Shown: positions 28,497 through 39,686, counted from the stretch's first letter. The stretch is DNA of 64,000 nt from Haemophilus sp. HMSC068C11 (GCF_001815355.1 NZ_KV820360.1:1-64000); one strand, 5' to 3'. Program-made: numbers and translations. The notes: generated by a model not told the origin, from the sequence alone.

Positions 28497-28630
28497 TTTT
28501 CATTTCCTTGTATATGTAGTTTTGCTTGGTTACAAACAATAAGTGCAGATTCTATGGGGATTTATAAGAAATGTAAACAGCGAACACTTGTTAGCTCAAC
28601 TTGTCGGATCAGTCAGTAAAATTAAGATAA

Positions 28631-28657
28631 AAGAAAAGCGAACTCAAGGTTCGCTTT
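28631..28657 (-). terminator. Terminator after the Lon-like protease gene
   Basis: On the minus strand: AAAGCGAAC/GTTCGCTTT stem with a five-base loop followed by TTCTTTTAT. Confidence 0.75.
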
Positions 28658-28663
28658 AAGAAA

Positions 28664-30466
28664 TTAAGATTTAAAGAAATCTAACCAGTTTTTTTTCGGC
28701 GTTTCCGAACGGAAAGCAATTCTATTTTGAATTAAACGTGCAATAGGCTCTTTGCCCTTCGCATATTCTTCTTTCTCTTCCAATAAATCGCGGCCAAATA
28801 GAATTTTGGCTGTTTGATAAATATCCTCGACTTGATAGATAAAGAACTGCTCATTTTTCACCGCTTCAACCACTTCATCAGATAAGCTTAGTTGTTGAAT
28901 CGTCGTCGCAGGAATAATCACACCTTGTTTACCCGTCAAACCGCGACGTTGGCAAATGGTGAAAAAGCCTTCAATTTTATCATTCACTCCACCTACCGCA
29001 TGCACCAAACCAAATTGGTCAATGGTACCGGTAATGGCAATATTTTGTGGCAACGGCAAATCAGATAACGCGCTGACTAATACGGAGAAAATAGCTAGAG
29101 ACGCACTGTCACCATCAATTTCACCATAAGATTGCTCAAACACTAAAGACGCAGAAAATGGTAACTGTGATGGCAACTCTAAGATACTAGCCAAGCAAGC
29201 TTCAGAAATCATCATGCCTTTTCCGTGAAGGTTACCCGCTAATTCGTTTTTACGTTCCACATCCACGACTTCACCATCACCAAACTGCACTAAGCAACTG
29301 ATACGAGAAGGTTCACCGAAACAAACGGGGGTGCCTGGATATTCAATCACAGACAAGCCATTAATCTGCCCAACAATTTCACCGTTGGTTTCTACATAAA
29401 TTTGTTCGTTCAGGATATCCGCATAAGTACGTTCACGTAAAAAACCGTGCTGTTCGTTCTTTTGTTTAAAAGCTTGCTCAAAATCAACCGCACTTAAGGT
29501 TTGTTTTTGTGACAACGTCGCAGCGTTGAGTAACATTTCTGTTGTTTTTAACGGTGAAATGTTAATTAAAAAGCGATCTTCACTCTCACGCACCAGTAAC
29601 TGATAGAATTTATTTAATGCAGTTAAATCTAAATCGAGCTCATATTTTGAGGCTAATGCCAACACATAATTGGCCCAATTTTCTTGTTCTTTAGGTTGTG
29701 CAACAGAATAATAGCTTTCAATTTCCGCGTAATCAGCCAAGCTATAAAGATCTTCTTCTAACTCACCTAAGGTCGCAATTTCAGTGCGATTGCCTAAAAT
29801 CACTACTTTTAAATTAAGTGGATAACTTGGAATATCGCAAGGCAAGGTTTTAAATGGATGGGCTGAATACCAATCAAAAGTTTGTGTTTGTAAAATATGT
29901 TTTAAGCGTTGCCATAAATCAAATTGGTTTAGCATCGTTGCTGCACTTAAAATCAAAACGCCACCATTGGCTTGATGCACTAAACCTGGTGTAAGCAAAA
30001 TATCTTGCGAACTTGGATGAACACGTACACTACCAAAAAGGCTAAATTGATCAGCGTGTAATGCCTTCAACACATCACCTTGTGCGGCGAAATTATCAGC
30101 AAGAGATTGAGCTGGCTCGGTATAAATACGAGGGAAAGAAAAAGAATCTCCTTGCTCAACCACATAATTTACCCCAAAAACTGACCGCTCTTTTGGCTGT
30201 TCTTTTCGAATAAGTTCTGCCAATAAATCTGCATATTCTGCTTGATCATCGGCTTTTAAAATCAACAAAGAACGACGAGGTTGTTTTAAGAATAAAGAAA
30301 TCGCTTTTGTGGCATGTTTTTGTAATGACCAAAAATCAGCCTTTTCAGCTGAAAGTTCAGTAATCGATAATTCTGGTTGTAAGGCTTGCCAATTTAAGGC
30401 TTGTTCCGAAGATGTTGAAGTCACGACATATCTCGCTTTAATTAAATTGGCGGTATTATCGCACAC
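28664..30466 (-). CDS. Lon-related putative protease (LonH/YcbZ type)
   Basis: A 600-residue Lon-family protein with a degenerate or inactive ATPase part and a C-terminal S16 peptidase domain. The catalytic Ser-Lys pair is S454 (GEIDGDSASLA) and K497 (AVGGVNDKIEGF), spaced 43 residues apart exactly as S679 and K722 in E. coli Lon. A remnant Walker B-like GGVLILSAATM (about residue 165) remains, but no good Walker A is seen, as in YcbZ. The start is uncertain: the reading used begins at a GTG, no ATG is close by, and no convincing ribosome site is visible. It is divergent from matP. Confidence 0.85.
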   Translation of the reverse strand: MCDNTANLIKARYVVTSTSSEQALNWQALQPELSITELSAEKADFWSLQKHATKAISLFLKQPRRSLLILKADDQAEYADLLAELIRKEQPKERSVFGVNYVVEQGDSFSFPRIYTEPAQSLADNFAAQGDVLKALHADQFSLFGSVRVHPSSQDILLTPGLVHQANGGVLILSAATMLNQFDLWQRLKHILQTQTFDWYSAHPFKTLPCDIPSYPLNLKVVILGNRTEIATLGELEEDLYSLADYAEIESYYSVAQPKEQENWANYVLALASKYELDLDLTALNKFYQLLVRESEDRFLINISPLKTTEMLLNAATLSQKQTLSAVDFEQAFKQKNEQHGFLRERTYADILNEQIYVETNGEIVGQINGLSVIEYPGTPVCFGEPSRISCLVQFGDGEVVDVERKNELAGNLHGKGMMISEACLASILELPSQLPFSASLVFEQSYGEIDGDSASLAIFSVLVSALSDLPLPQNIAITGTIDQFGLVHAVGGVNDKIEGFFTICQRRGLTGKQGVIIPATTIQQLSLSDEVVEAVKNEQFFIYQVEDIYQTAKILFGRDLLEEKEEYAKGKEPIARLIQNRIAFRSETPKKNWLDFFKS

Positions 30467-30568
30467 TTCACACTGAGTGAAAATCCGTTATAAAAATCTA
30501 CTGGAAAATTTTGTTTAAAGCGCGTATATTTATGAGGTTACCACGTCACTAAAAAGCATAATAAAACG

Positions 30569-31018
30569 ATGAAATATCAAAAATTAGAAAACCAAGAAGC
30601 AAACTGGAAATGGATTTATCTCATTCGCAAACATCGCGAAGGGGAAAAAATTACCCGTTACGAAGAAAAAAGCTTAGAAGAAAGCAAAGTTCAAGAATTA
30701 ATAGAATGTCAGAATTATCCTGAAAAAATCGAGGAATGGATTAAAAATCACCTTTCTCTTGATTTACCTATTAAGCTTGATCAGGCTATTCGTGCAAGAC
30801 GTAAACGCTTTTTTAATGCAGAAAAACAATCAACGAAGAAAAAATCTATTGATTTAGAATATGGCGTTTGGCTTCGTTTGTCTAAATATTCAAGAAAAAT
30901 GAAAATGACACTTTCTGAAACCATCACTTATATGATTGATGAACGTGAAAGCAAAGCATTATATGAAAGCCAAATGACAGCAATGAAAGCCGGTTTGAAA
31001 AACTTACTCAATAAATAA
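30569..31018 (+). CDS. matP: Macrodomain Ter protein MatP
   Basis: Organises the replication terminus region by binding matS sites and bridging them. At 149 residues it matches E. coli MatP (150). The N-terminal part is a four-helix bundle (to about 85), followed by a ribbon-helix-helix DNA-binding part (residues 90-130, including YGVWLRLSKYSRKMKMTLSE) and a C-terminal coiled coil. Its place beside the Lon-like protease and fabA is conserved in gamma-proteobacteria. I found no clear matS site (GTGACRNYGTCAC) in the window by eye. Confidence 0.94.
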   Translation: MKYQKLENQEANWKWIYLIRKHREGEKITRYEEKSLEESKVQELIECQNYPEKIEEWIKNHLSLDLPIKLDQAIRARRKRFFNAEKQSTKKKSIDLEYGVWLRLSKYSRKMKMTLSETITYMIDERESKALYESQMTAMKAGLKNLLNK

Positions 31019-31022
31019 GATG

Positions 31023-31054
31023 AAAAAAAAGCCAAGGCCGAAACCTTGGCTTTT
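31023..31054 (+). terminator. Bidirectional terminator between matP and cspD
   Basis: Stem AAAAGCCAAGG/CCTTGGCTTTT with loop CCGAAA, with an A run on the left and Ts on the right, so it works in both directions. Confidence 0.88.
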
Positions 31055-31099
31055 GATTATGCTAAATAGAGAAGATTTTGAAACGTTTTAGCGTTTCGC

Positions 31100-31309
31100 T
31101 TATTCCGCAATCGGAATTATTTTTGTGGCGTGAGATCCTTTGTCGCCGTGAATCACTTCAAATTGCACGCGTTGTCCCGCTTTCAATGAACGGTAACCAT
31201 CCATTTCAATTGCTGAATAATGTGCAAAGATGTCTGTATCCACGCCTTCTGCAGAAATAAATCCAAATCCTTTTGCGTTATTAAACCATTTTACTACACC
31301 AATTTCCAT
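31100..31309 (-). CDS. cspD: Cold-shock-domain protein, CspD-like
   Basis: A 69-residue single cold-shock domain that binds single-stranded nucleic acid, with RNP1 KGFGFI and RNP2 DIFAHY. The sequence IGVVKWFNNAKGFGFI with a lower aromatic content and the SLKAGQ loop is closest to CspD, which in E. coli inhibits replication in stationary phase. It could equally be called a generic Csp. About 150 bases separate it from the upstream yoaH gene, leaving room for a long regulated leader, but no cold box was identified. Confidence 0.9.
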   Translation of the reverse strand: MEIGVVKWFNNAKGFGFISAEGVDTDIFAHYSAIEMDGYRSLKAGQRVQFEVIHGDKGSHATKIIPIAE

Positions 31310-31457
31310 AGTAGACCTCTATTAGGCTTCGCCCTTAATACTTAAAAACAATAAGACTCATGCCTTATCACCTCAATTGGAAATATATTCAAACATTTTA
31401 TTTTTTTATGCAACAAGGAAACTTTAAAAATGATACATTGATCACAAAAATTTTTAT

Positions 31458-31622
31458 TTATTCACTGTCAGAAGCCTCTTTCTCACCTTTTTGATGAATT
31501 TCACGCAATGCTTTTGCCACAATTTGAATGGCCTCACCGCTGCTCATTCCTTGTGCCATTAATTCCTGAATTTGCTCTACTGCTTTTTGTTGCTGTTCGT
31601 GGGTTAAATTAATATCTAACAT
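31458..31622 (-). CDS. yoaH: YoaH-family (UPF0181) small protein
   Basis: A small gene of 54 codons plus stop. The product contains [20 protein letters not shown] followed by [16 protein letters not shown], which is close to what I recall of E. coli YoaH (UPF0181). Its function is unknown; the predicted structure is two short helices with an acidic C-terminal tail (EKEASDSE). It begins 12 bases after the truC stop and probably belongs to the yqcC-truC transcript. The match to a conserved family makes it a real gene despite its size. Confidence 0.88.
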   Translation of the reverse strand: MLDINLTHEQQQKAVEQIQELMAQGMSSGEAIQIVAKALREIHQKGEKEASDSE

Positions 31623-31634
31623 TATTTCTTCTCG

Positions 31635-32351
31635 TTAAATAGACCAATTAAATAATTCCATCACTTTCATCCATTGTTCATCTAAATTAGCTTTAATTTC
31701 TATTTTTATTGAATGAATAGGATGTTCAAAAATAAGTGTATCTGCGTGTAAAAATAAACGCTGGCAGCCTGAATGTTCCGTCAATGCACGATTTTGATGT
31801 AAATCACCATATTGCGTATCCCCTAAAATAGGATGAAAGATATGTTTCATGTGACGTCGTAACTGATGTTTTCTGCCTGTTTGGGGGGTTAGCTTCACTA
31901 AGGAGTATCTCGTGGTTTGATAACGCCCTACCGCATAAGGCATTTCCACAATGTTTAAGCCCTCATAATCCGTCACTGCCTCTTGAGGCGCTTTATCTTC
32001 TTGCGCAAACTTATCCGCAATCTTATCTAATTGAATTTTAAGTGGATAATCAATTTGTCCTTTGCCTTGCAAATACCCTCGCACAATCGCTAAATAAGAT
32101 TTTTGCACTGTTTTCTGTTCAAATTGCTGACACATTAAATTTGCTATTTCACTATTTAAAGCAAACAGCAAAACACCTGATGTAGGTCGGTCTAATCGAT
32201 GAATCGGAAAAACATGCTGCCCGATTTGATCGCGCAAGGTTTGCATCACAAATTGCGTTTCATGAGTATCAAGCCAGCTACGATGTACCAATATGCCTGC
32301 AGGCTTATTAACGGCGACAAGATATTCGTCTTGATATAAGATTTCTAACAT
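31635..32351 (-). CDS. truC: tRNA pseudouridine(65) synthase TruC
   Basis: Converts U65 in the T-stem region of certain tRNAs to pseudouridine. It has 238 residues of the RluA family, with the catalytic motif HRLDRPTSGVLLFA containing the nucleophilic aspartate, and the later KLTPQTGRKHQLRRHM. It starts directly after the yqcC stop (TAAATG). The yqcC-truC order is the same as in E. coli. Confidence 0.94.
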   Translation of the reverse strand: MLEILYQDEYLVAVNKPAGILVHRSWLDTHETQFVMQTLRDQIGQHVFPIHRLDRPTSGVLLFALNSEIANLMCQQFEQKTVQKSYLAIVRGYLQGKGQIDYPLKIQLDKIADKFAQEDKAPQEAVTDYEGLNIVEMPYAVGRYQTTRYSLVKLTPQTGRKHQLRRHMKHIFHPILGDTQYGDLHQNRALTEHSGCQRLFLHADTLIFEHPIHSIKIEIKANLDEQWMKVMELFNWSI

Positions 32352-32672
32352 TTATTGATTTTGTAATAAGGCTTCTAATTCACGTAACGGTGTTAATAAT
32401 TCAACTAAAAAATCTTCTTCTGCTTCTTTAAATGCTTCCTCTAAATAAGGTGACACCGCAATTTTTGAAGGTAATTCAGCACCACTTTCAAGTAAGGCAA
32501 ACATTCTTGGAATAAAAATCCATTGCAACCATTCTTCTGGTGACATAGTATCAATAGCAAAAGGCTCTTCACTTAAAAAGGCATCTTGTGAAGGTGGAAC
32601 CGCTTGCCATAAATCAAGTTTTTGCATAGCAAGTTGTAATTGTTGAAGATGAAGTTTTGTTTGATTACGCAT
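32352..32672 (-). CDS. yqcC: YqcC-family protein
   Basis: A 106-residue cytoplasmic protein of unknown function (DUF446). Family features are the N-terminal LHLQQLQLAMQKLDLWQ and the central DTMSPEEWLQWIFIPRMFALLE. It is adjacent to and upstream of truC, as in E. coli, which supports both assignments. It contains no catalytic motif I can identify and is probably all-helical. Confidence 0.9.
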   Translation of the reverse strand: MRNQTKLHLQQLQLAMQKLDLWQAVPPSQDAFLSEEPFAIDTMSPEEWLQWIFIPRMFALLESGAELPSKIAVSPYLEEAFKEAEEDFLVELLTPLRELEALLQNQ

Positions 32673-32742
32673 GATTTTTCCTATCTATAAATAAGCGGCG
32701 TATTCTACGAGCATCAATTCACACTGTAAAGTGCGGTCAGTT

Positions 32743-33012
32743 TTAACGATGAATAATCGAAAAGTCAGGATATCGTTTATCTTCAATATTATCGACTAAG
32801 ACCCGTTCAACACTTGCGGTTCTTGGCCCGACGTTTAACCAATCATAAAAGTGTTGCAGTTGGTCATCATTGCCTTCCGCAATGATTTCGACACTGCCGT
32901 CTGTACAATTTCTTACCGTGCCTTTAATACCAATTTTCTCTGCTTCTTTCCATGTAAAATAGCGAAACCCGACACCTTGAACTCGACCATATACGACAAA
33001 TCGTTTTGCCAT
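32743..33012 (-). CDS. acyP: Acylphosphatase
   Basis: Hydrolyses carboxyl-phosphate bonds, for example acetyl phosphate or carbamoyl phosphate. An 89-residue ferredoxin-like fold with the active-site loop GRVQGVGFRY (catalytic R17) and N35 in VRNCTDGSVE. It is a single gene with an AAGGAG ribosome site, divergent from the yccT-like gene. Uptake sequences flank it at 32729 and 33050. Confidence 0.94.
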   Translation of the reverse strand: MAKRFVVYGRVQGVGFRYFTWKEAEKIGIKGTVRNCTDGSVEIIAEGNDDQLQHFYDWLNVGPRTASVERVLVDNIEDKRYPDFSIIHR

Positions 33013-33133
33013 GATTTGCTCCTTTGTTACAAAAACTTTTTAAAAATTAACCGCACTTTCCTATTCCCATTTTTTAAAATTTAGCATAGCATTACAATCA
33101 TCTAATTTCATTCAAAAAATAAAAGGAGTAATT

Positions 33134-33790
33134 ATGAAATTATGTCAGTTTGCATTAGGTGTTGTTGCCTTTGCAGTCAGTGCGAGCAGTTTAGCCGGTA
33201 CGGTCACCACGTCATCAAACCTTGAGTTTCTTGCAATCAACGGCCAAAAAGCCAGCAAATCCCTTCTAAAAGAAAAAAAATCATTCAATGCTGAAGCTGA
33301 CCAAACACAACAAGTTGTGGTACGTTTAGGTGAAATCGTCGGTACTGGTTCTAGCCAAGGACTTTTTGAGTCTAATCCTATTATTGTGACCTTCAAAGGT
33401 ACGGCTGATGATGTTGTGTTATCTGCAGAAAAAATTCGTTCGCAAGAAGATGGCGAAAAATTTAATGCACAACCACAAATTACCGTTAAAACTAAATCAG
33501 GTAATGTGATTGATGCTAAAGTGGATACCTTAAAACAAGAAGGTTTATTCCCATCAGCGAATATTGTTAATGACCTCGCTGAGTATAATGCATCTAATGC
33601 ACCCGCAGCGGTTTCAGCTTTAGCAGTACCTGCAGTAGGTATGATGCCTGCAGCATCAGGAAAAGCAGCGAAAGGCAAAGTTGTTGTGCAAGGTGAAAAC
33701 GTTGCTGAACAACAATTACAATACTGGTTCCAACAAGCCGATAAAGAAACCCAAACTCGTTTCTTAAACTGGGCAAAAAAACAAAAATAA
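33134..33790 (+). CDS. YccT-like periplasmic protein (DUF2057, UPF0319)
   Basis: A 218-residue secreted protein with a signal peptide of about 21 residues ending SSLA, then a DUF2057 domain. E. coli YccT/CsgI has been linked to control of curli assembly, but Pasteurellaceae lack the csg genes, so the role here is open. The C-terminus (QYWFQQADKETQTRFLNWA) is the conserved part of the family. An alanine-rich stretch (residues 155-185) looks like a linker. It has an AAAAGGAG ribosome site. The antisense frame is open but is a shadow. Confidence 0.85.
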   Translation: MKLCQFALGVVAFAVSASSLAGTVTTSSNLEFLAINGQKASKSLLKEKKSFNAEADQTQQVVVRLGEIVGTGSSQGLFESNPIIVTFKGTADDVVLSAEKIRSQEDGEKFNAQPQITVKTKSGNVIDAKVDTLKQEGLFPSANIVNDLAEYNASNAPAAVSALAVPAVGMMPAASGKAAKGKVVVQGENVAEQQLQYWFQQADKETQTRFLNWAKKQK

Positions 33791-33818
33791 TCGTTTTTTT
33801 AACCGCACTTTGATAAAG

Positions 33819-33845
33819 AAGTGAGCCTTCCCGCTCACTTTTTTG
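33819..33845 (+). terminator. Terminator after the yccT-like gene
   Basis: AAGTGAGC/GCTCACTT stem with loop CTTCCC, followed by TTTT. An uptake sequence lies just upstream (33802). Confidence 0.8.
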
Positions 33846-33889
33846 TCATTCATTTTTTAGTCATTTAAATAATAAGCAAGGATATCAAC

Positions 33890-36043
33890 ATGAACCAATG
33901 GCTTAATGCAAAAGTAATCGCTTCAATACCTATTTTTATTGCAGTGAATATCGCAGCGTTCGGCGTCTGGTTTTTTGATATTTCCACGCAATCTATGCCC
34001 TTAATTTTAGGGATTATTGCAGGCGGTTTAGTGGATTTAGATAATCGTCTTACCGGACGATTAAAAAATATTTTTTACACATTAATTGCCTTTTCTATTT
34101 CAACCTTCATCGTTCAACTCAATATTGGTAAACCCATTCAATACGTATTGCTGATGACCATCATCACCTTTTTATTTACGATGGTTGGCGCCGTAGGTGA
34201 ACGTTATCGCACCATTGCTTTTGGTACGCTGGTGGTAGCCATTTATACCACCCTCACTTATACACCGGATAATTCTGCGAGTTGGTTTATCAATCCTGTA
34301 ATGATTTTATTAGGTACTTTGCTCTACAGTATTGTGACCATCATCGTCTATCTCTTTTTTCCAAATCGTCCTGTACAAGAAAGTGTGGCAAAAGCGTTTT
34401 GTGCCTTAGGCAATTATCTAGATGCAAAATCAGAATTTTTTGATCCTGATGAGATTGATGAAATCGAGAAAAAACACCTTAATTTTGCGATGAAAAACAC
34501 CAATGTGGTGGATGCCTTCAATCAAGCGAGAACAGCTCTTTTCTATCGTATTCGTGGGCAACATCGCCATGCTCGCACACAACGCATGATCCGCTATTAT
34601 TTTGCTGCGCAAGACATTCATGAGCGTGCAAATTCGACACATTTTGATTATCGACAAATTGCAGAACAACTCAAAAATACAGATTTAATTTTCCGTATTC
34701 AGCGCTTGCTCGAATTACAAGCGCAAGCCTGTCACGATATTACGGCTTGCCTGCGTCAAAATACGCCTTATCACTATAATATTCGCGTAGAAAAAGCATT
34801 AATGGGGACAATTCAATCCCTTGAGCTTTATAGTAAAGAACATACCAATCAAAACAATGTGTTGCTTGCCCTTCAAACACTTATTGATAACCTGCAAAGC
34901 ATTAACTGGCAGTTACGTCAGCTTGAGCAAGAAACTACTGAAAATGAGCAAACTGCACAGATCCATACCGAACAAATTACGGGCTTAAAAAATATTCTTT
35001 CTGTTATTGGAAGTAACTTCACTTTTGAGTCACCACTTTTCCGTCATGCTGTACGTTTGTCTATCGTGGTATTTTTGTGTTGCGCAATTGTTGAATTTTT
35101 CCAATTTAATTTGGGGTACTGGATTTTACTTACTGCAGTCTTTGTGTGTCAGCCAAACTATTCTGCAACCAAAGTACGATTACGCCAGCGTATTATTGGC
35201 ACGATTTTAGGGGTAATTATTGGCTCCTTATTGCCATATCTCAACCCAACATTAGAGATGAAACTAGGCTTAATGGTGGTGACCAGTACGCTCTTTTTCT
35301 TCTTCCGAAGTAATAATTACAGTTTCTCCACGTTCTTTATTACCTTGCAAGTATTGATCAGTTTCGATGTAATGGGATTTGACACACAATCAGCGCTCTT
35401 CCCTCGCCTCATTGATACTGTATTAGGTTCAGCCATTGCATGGTTTGCCGTTTCTTATCTATGGCCGGATTGGAAATATCTGCAACTCGATAAAGTGAGC
35501 CGTCAAGCGATTCAAAGTGATGCACAATATTTCTTGCACATTATTAGCCAACTGCAATTTGGTAAAAGCGATAATTTAAAATACCGTATTGCACGCCGTA
35601 ATGCCCATCAATATGCGGCAGCATTAAGTACCACACTTTCCAATATGAACAACGAACCGAAGAAATATCAGGCTTATTTGCAGGAAGGTTTTGACTTGTT
35701 AAAAATGAATTATTCCTTATTGAGCTATATTTCTGCTTTAGGGGCCTATCGCAATAAAATGGCGCAATTAGAACAAACTACCGAATTTTTGTCAGATTTT
35801 TATCCTGTTGCGAAAAAGGTTTTATATGCACTGGAAAATATTGAAAAGCTTCGTCCAGAAATCTTTGAAAAGCTCCAAAATAGTATTGAACAGAGCCTAA
35901 AAAAAATTCAATGGGATGAAACGCAAACTAAAAACAATGCGGTCTTTGCGTTACCATATCAGCAGCTTAATTTGATTTCTCAATTGCTACCGCAGCTATA
36001 TCGCTATTTCCAACATAGTCAGAAAGAATCGATTACCAAATAA
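33890..36043 (+). CDS. yccS: YccS/YhfK-family inner-membrane protein (FUSC)
   Basis: A 717-residue membrane protein with two bundles of about five to six helices each (residues 10-155 and 385-525) separated and followed by cytoplasmic helical domains. This is the fusaric-acid-resistance-like layout of YccS, whose function is not established; an efflux role is inferred from related AaeB. The conserved motif NYSATKVRLRQRIIGTILG is in the second bundle. It has its own start after a terminator, and lies upstream of rsxA without clear coupling. Confidence 0.9.
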   Translation: MNQWLNAKVIASIPIFIAVNIAAFGVWFFDISTQSMPLILGIIAGGLVDLDNRLTGRLKNIFYTLIAFSISTFIVQLNIGKPIQYVLLMTIITFLFTMVGAVGERYRTIAFGTLVVAIYTTLTYTPDNSASWFINPVMILLGTLLYSIVTIIVYLFFPNRPVQESVAKAFCALGNYLDAKSEFFDPDEIDEIEKKHLNFAMKNTNVVDAFNQARTALFYRIRGQHRHARTQRMIRYYFAAQDIHERANSTHFDYRQIAEQLKNTDLIFRIQRLLELQAQACHDITACLRQNTPYHYNIRVEKALMGTIQSLELYSKEHTNQNNVLLALQTLIDNLQSINWQLRQLEQETTENEQTAQIHTEQITGLKNILSVIGSNFTFESPLFRHAVRLSIVVFLCCAIVEFFQFNLGYWILLTAVFVCQPNYSATKVRLRQRIIGTILGVIIGSLLPYLNPTLEMKLGLMVVTSTLFFFFRSNNYSFSTFFITLQVLISFDVMGFDTQSALFPRLIDTVLGSAIAWFAVSYLWPDWKYLQLDKVSRQAIQSDAQYFLHIISQLQFGKSDNLKYRIARRNAHQYAAALSTTLSNMNNEPKKYQAYLQEGFDLLKMNYSLLSYISALGAYRNKMAQLEQTTEFLSDFYPVAKKVLYALENIEKLRPEIFEKLQNSIEQSLKKIQWDETQTKNNAVFALPYQQLNLISQLLPQLYRYFQHSQKESITK

Positions 36044-36102
36044 AAAACAAAGGAAAAACTGACCGCACTACCCCAAATTTTTTATTGTTCTCAGTGCGAT
36101 AA

Positions 36103-36793
<691 letters not shown>

Positions 36794-36794
<1 letters not shown>

Positions 36795-37378
36795 TGTTTA
36801 TCTTAATTTCAGTAACCGTTCTCGCTTTAATTTTTGGTGCGATTTTAGGTGTTGCTTCGATTAAATTAAAAGTCGAAGCTGATCCTATCGTCGAAAAAAT
36901 TGATGCCATCTTACCGCAAAGCCAATGTGGGCAATGCGGCTATCCTGGCTGTAAGCCTTATGCTGAAGCGATTGCTAATGGTGACGTTATCACAAAATGC
37001 GTGCCTGGTGGTCGTCCAACAGTCGTAAAAATTGCCGAAATCATGGGCGTTGATGTGCCTGCAATGGATGATGTCGCTGAACCAGAAGAAATGGTTGCCT
37101 TTATTGATGAAAATATGTGTATTGGCTGTACCAAATGTATTCAAGCCTGCCCTGTTGATGCCATTATTGGTACAAACAAAGCCATGCATACTATTATTCC
37201 CGATCTCTGTACAGGCTGTGAACTTTGCGTCGCACCTTGTCCAACAGATTGTATTTCCATGATTAAAGTGAAAAAAGATATTGATAATTGGAACTGGAAG
37301 TTTGATCCTAAATTAGTCATTCCGGTTGTAAACACCACAGAAATCGAGAAAAAATTAGTGGTTGGGGAGTCGGAATAA
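36794..37378 (+). CDS. rsxB: Rnf/Rsx electron transport complex subunit B
   Basis: Membrane-anchored iron-sulfur protein of 194 residues. An N-terminal helix (1-25) is followed by the Fe-S motif [16 protein letters not shown] and two ferredoxin-type clusters, [14 protein letters not shown] and [15 protein letters not shown]. It passes electrons within the Rnf complex. Its ATG overlaps the stop of the preceding 24-codon frame. The end is two bases away from rsxC. Confidence 0.96.
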
Positions 37379-37379
37379 T

Positions 37380-39686
37380 ATGGCTGATGTATTAACAAGA
37401 TTTAACTCCGGCAAAATTTGGGATTTTAAAGGCGGGATTCATCCACCTGAAATGAAATCTCAATCAAACCAATCCCCTATTCAGCAATCAGAACTGGCTC
37501 ATGATTTTTATGTACCAATTAAACAGCATGCTGGTTCAGCGGGTAATGTATTAGTCAAAGAAGGCGATTATGTGCTTAAAGGCCAACCTTTAACACAAGG
37601 TGATGGCTTAAGAACCTTGCCTGTTCACGCCCCAACTTCTGGTATCGTAAAATTTATCGGGAAACATGTCGCACCCCATCCTTCTGGTTTAACCGAGGAT
37701 ATGATTCATATTCAAGCGGATGGTTTAGATAAATGGCGTGAGCAATTTCCACTTGAAGAATTTTTCACACAACCTGTTGAACAACTCATTGATCGTATTT
37801 ATCAAGCAGGTGTTGCCGGCTTAGGTGGTGCGGTATTCCCGACTGCCGCCAAAATCCAATCAGCTGAAAAGAAAGTTAAACTCTTAATTATTAACGGCGC
37901 GGAATGCGAACCTTATATTACCTGTGATGACCGCTTAATGCGTGATTACACCGATGAAATGATCGAAGGGATTCGCATCTTACGTTATATCTTACGCCCT
38001 GAAAAAGTGGTGATTGCGGTTGAAGATAATAAACCTGAAGCCATTCAAGCTATTCAACAATCACTGCATGGCGCAAATGACATTGAATTGCGCGTTATTC
38101 CGACTAAATATCCATCTGGCGCAGCCAAACAGCTTATTTATTTACTGACTGGTATGGAAGTACCAAGTGGCGGACGTTCTTACGATATTGGCGTATTAAT
38201 GCATAATGTCGGTACAGCTTTTGCGGTAAAAAGAGCGGTCATTAATGACGAACCTTTAATCGAGCGTGTCGTCACGCTTACGGGCGATAAAATTTCAGAG
38301 AAAGGTAACTACTGGGTACGATTAGGTACACCGGTTGACCACATCTTGGCACAAGTTGGCTATCAATATGACGAACGCTTCCCGGTTTTCGCCGGTGGAC
38401 CAATGATGGGATTACAACTTTCTGATCTCAACGCCCCCGTCACAAAATTAATTAACTGTTTATTAGCACCCGATCATTTTGAATATGGTGAACCCGAACC
38501 GGAACAATCTTGTATCCGCTGTTCAGCTTGTTCTGATGCTTGCCCTGTCAATTTAATGCCACAGCAACTTTATTGGTATGCTCGCAGTGAGGATCACCAA
38601 AAATCAGAAGAATATTGCTTAAAAGATTGTATTGAATGTGGCGTGTGTGCTTATGTTTGCCCAAGCCATATTCCGCTTATCCAATATTTCCGTCAGGAAA
38701 AAGCCAAAATTTGGGAAATTAAAGAAAAAGCGAAAAAAGCCGAAGAGGCTAAAATCCGTTTTGAAGCCAAACAAGCTCGAATGGAACGTGAAGAGCAAGA
38801 ACGTAAAGCACGTTCACAACGTGCGGCAGAAGCTCGTCGAGAAGAACTTGCAAAACAAAAAGGTGAAGACCCGGTTAAAGCGGCGTTAGAACGCTTAAAA
38901 GCTAAACAAGCAAACTCATCAGTAACCAAAGAAACAAAAACTATCGTATCTGAGAAAGGCGAAATCTTACCGGATAACCATGACCTTATGGAGCAACGTA
39001 AAGCTCGCCGTCTTGCTAAACAACAAGCGCAAGTAGATACAGGCACTGTGACGGATACAACACCGTCACAAACTGATGAAAAAGAGGCGAAGAAAGCCGC
39101 TGTTGCTGCTGCTCTAGCAAGAGTGAAAGCTAAGAAAGCAGCTCAAGGTGAAACAGTTGCGACAAATGCAACTGAACGTGCGGTAGAAAAAACAGATGAA
39201 AACTCAACCGCACTTGATCCGAAAAAAGCCGCAGTAGCTGCAGCCATTGCAAGAGCTAAAGCGAAGAAAGCTGCCGCTCAAGGTGAAACAGTTACCACAA
39301 ATGAAACTGAAAGTGCGGTTGAAAAAACAGATGAAAATCCAACCGCACTTGACCCGAAAAAAGCAGCAATAGCTGCAGCTATTGCAAGAGCTAAAGCGAA
39401 AAAAGCCGCCGCTCAAAGTGAAACAGTTGCAACAAATGAAACTGAAAGTACGGTTGAAAAAATAGATGAAAATCCAACCGCACTAGATCCGAAAAAAGCC
39501 GCAGTAGCTGCAGCCATCGCGAGAGCTAAATCCAAGAAAGCCGCGGCTCAAGGTGAAACAGTTACGACAAATGCAACTGAAAGTGCAGTCGAAAAAACAG
39601 ATGAAAACCCAACCGCACTAGATCCGAAAAAAGCCGCCATCGCAGCAGCTATAGCAAGAGCTAAAGCAAAAAAAAGCAGCTGCTGA
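37380..39686 (+). CDS. rsxC: Rnf/Rsx electron transport complex subunit C, with repeat tail and late frameshift
   Basis: Peripheral subunit that binds NADH, FMN and two 4Fe-4S clusters ([24 protein letters not shown]). As read it has 768 residues from the ATG two bases after rsxB; a start six codons earlier is inside rsxB and is rejected. The Fe-S core is followed by a charged coiled region and about four copies of a 45-residue Ala/Lys-rich repeat from about residue 569. The last lysine codons contain a run of eight As; with seven As the frame would continue as [10 protein letters not shown] to a stop at 39708. As read, the frame ends early in KKSSC. The catalytic core is unaffected. Confidence 0.92.
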   Translation: MADVLTRFNSGKIWDFKGGIHPPEMKSQSNQSPIQQSELAHDFYVPIKQHAGSAGNVLVKEGDYVLKGQPLTQGDGLRTLPVHAPTSGIVKFIGKHVAPHPSGLTEDMIHIQADGLDKWREQFPLEEFFTQPVEQLIDRIYQAGVAGLGGAVFPTAAKIQSAEKKVKLLIINGAECEPYITCDDRLMRDYTDEMIEGIRILRYILRPEKVVIAVEDNKPEAIQAIQQSLHGANDIELRVIPTKYPSGAAKQLIYLLTGMEVPSGGRSYDIGVLMHNVGTAFAVKRAVINDEPLIERVVTLTGDKISEKGNYWVRLGTPVDHILAQVGYQYDERFPVFAGGPMMGLQLSDLNAPVTKLINCLLAPDHFEYGEPEPEQSCIRCSACSDACPVNLMPQQLYWYARSEDHQKSEEYCLKDCIECGVCAYVCPSHIPLIQYFRQEKAKIWEIKEKAKKAEEAKIRFEAKQARMEREEQERKARSQRAAEARREELAKQKGEDPVKAALERLKAKQANSSVTKETKTIVSEKGEILPDNHDLMEQRKARRLAKQQAQVDTGTVTDTTPSQTDEKEAKKAAVAAALARVKAKKAAQGETVATNATERAVEKTDENSTALDPKKAAVAAAIARAKAKKAAAQGETVTTNETESAVEKTDENPTALDPKKAAIAAAIARAKAKKAAAQSETVATNETESTVEKIDENPTALDPKKAAVAAAIARAKSKKAAAQGETVTTNATESAVEKTDENPTALDPKKAAIAAAIARAKAKKSSC

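Noticed and set aside
28497-28663. FabR or FadR operator before fabA
   Set aside because: No sequence close to the known operators was seen.
30467-30568. matS site near matP
   Set aside because: I searched the window by eye for GTGACRNYGTCAC and found only near misses, for example GTGACCGTCAC in molA, which has the wrong spacing.
33145-33678. 177-codon frame on the minus strand
   Set aside because: It is antisense to the yccT-like gene, with no signal, motif or own promoter.
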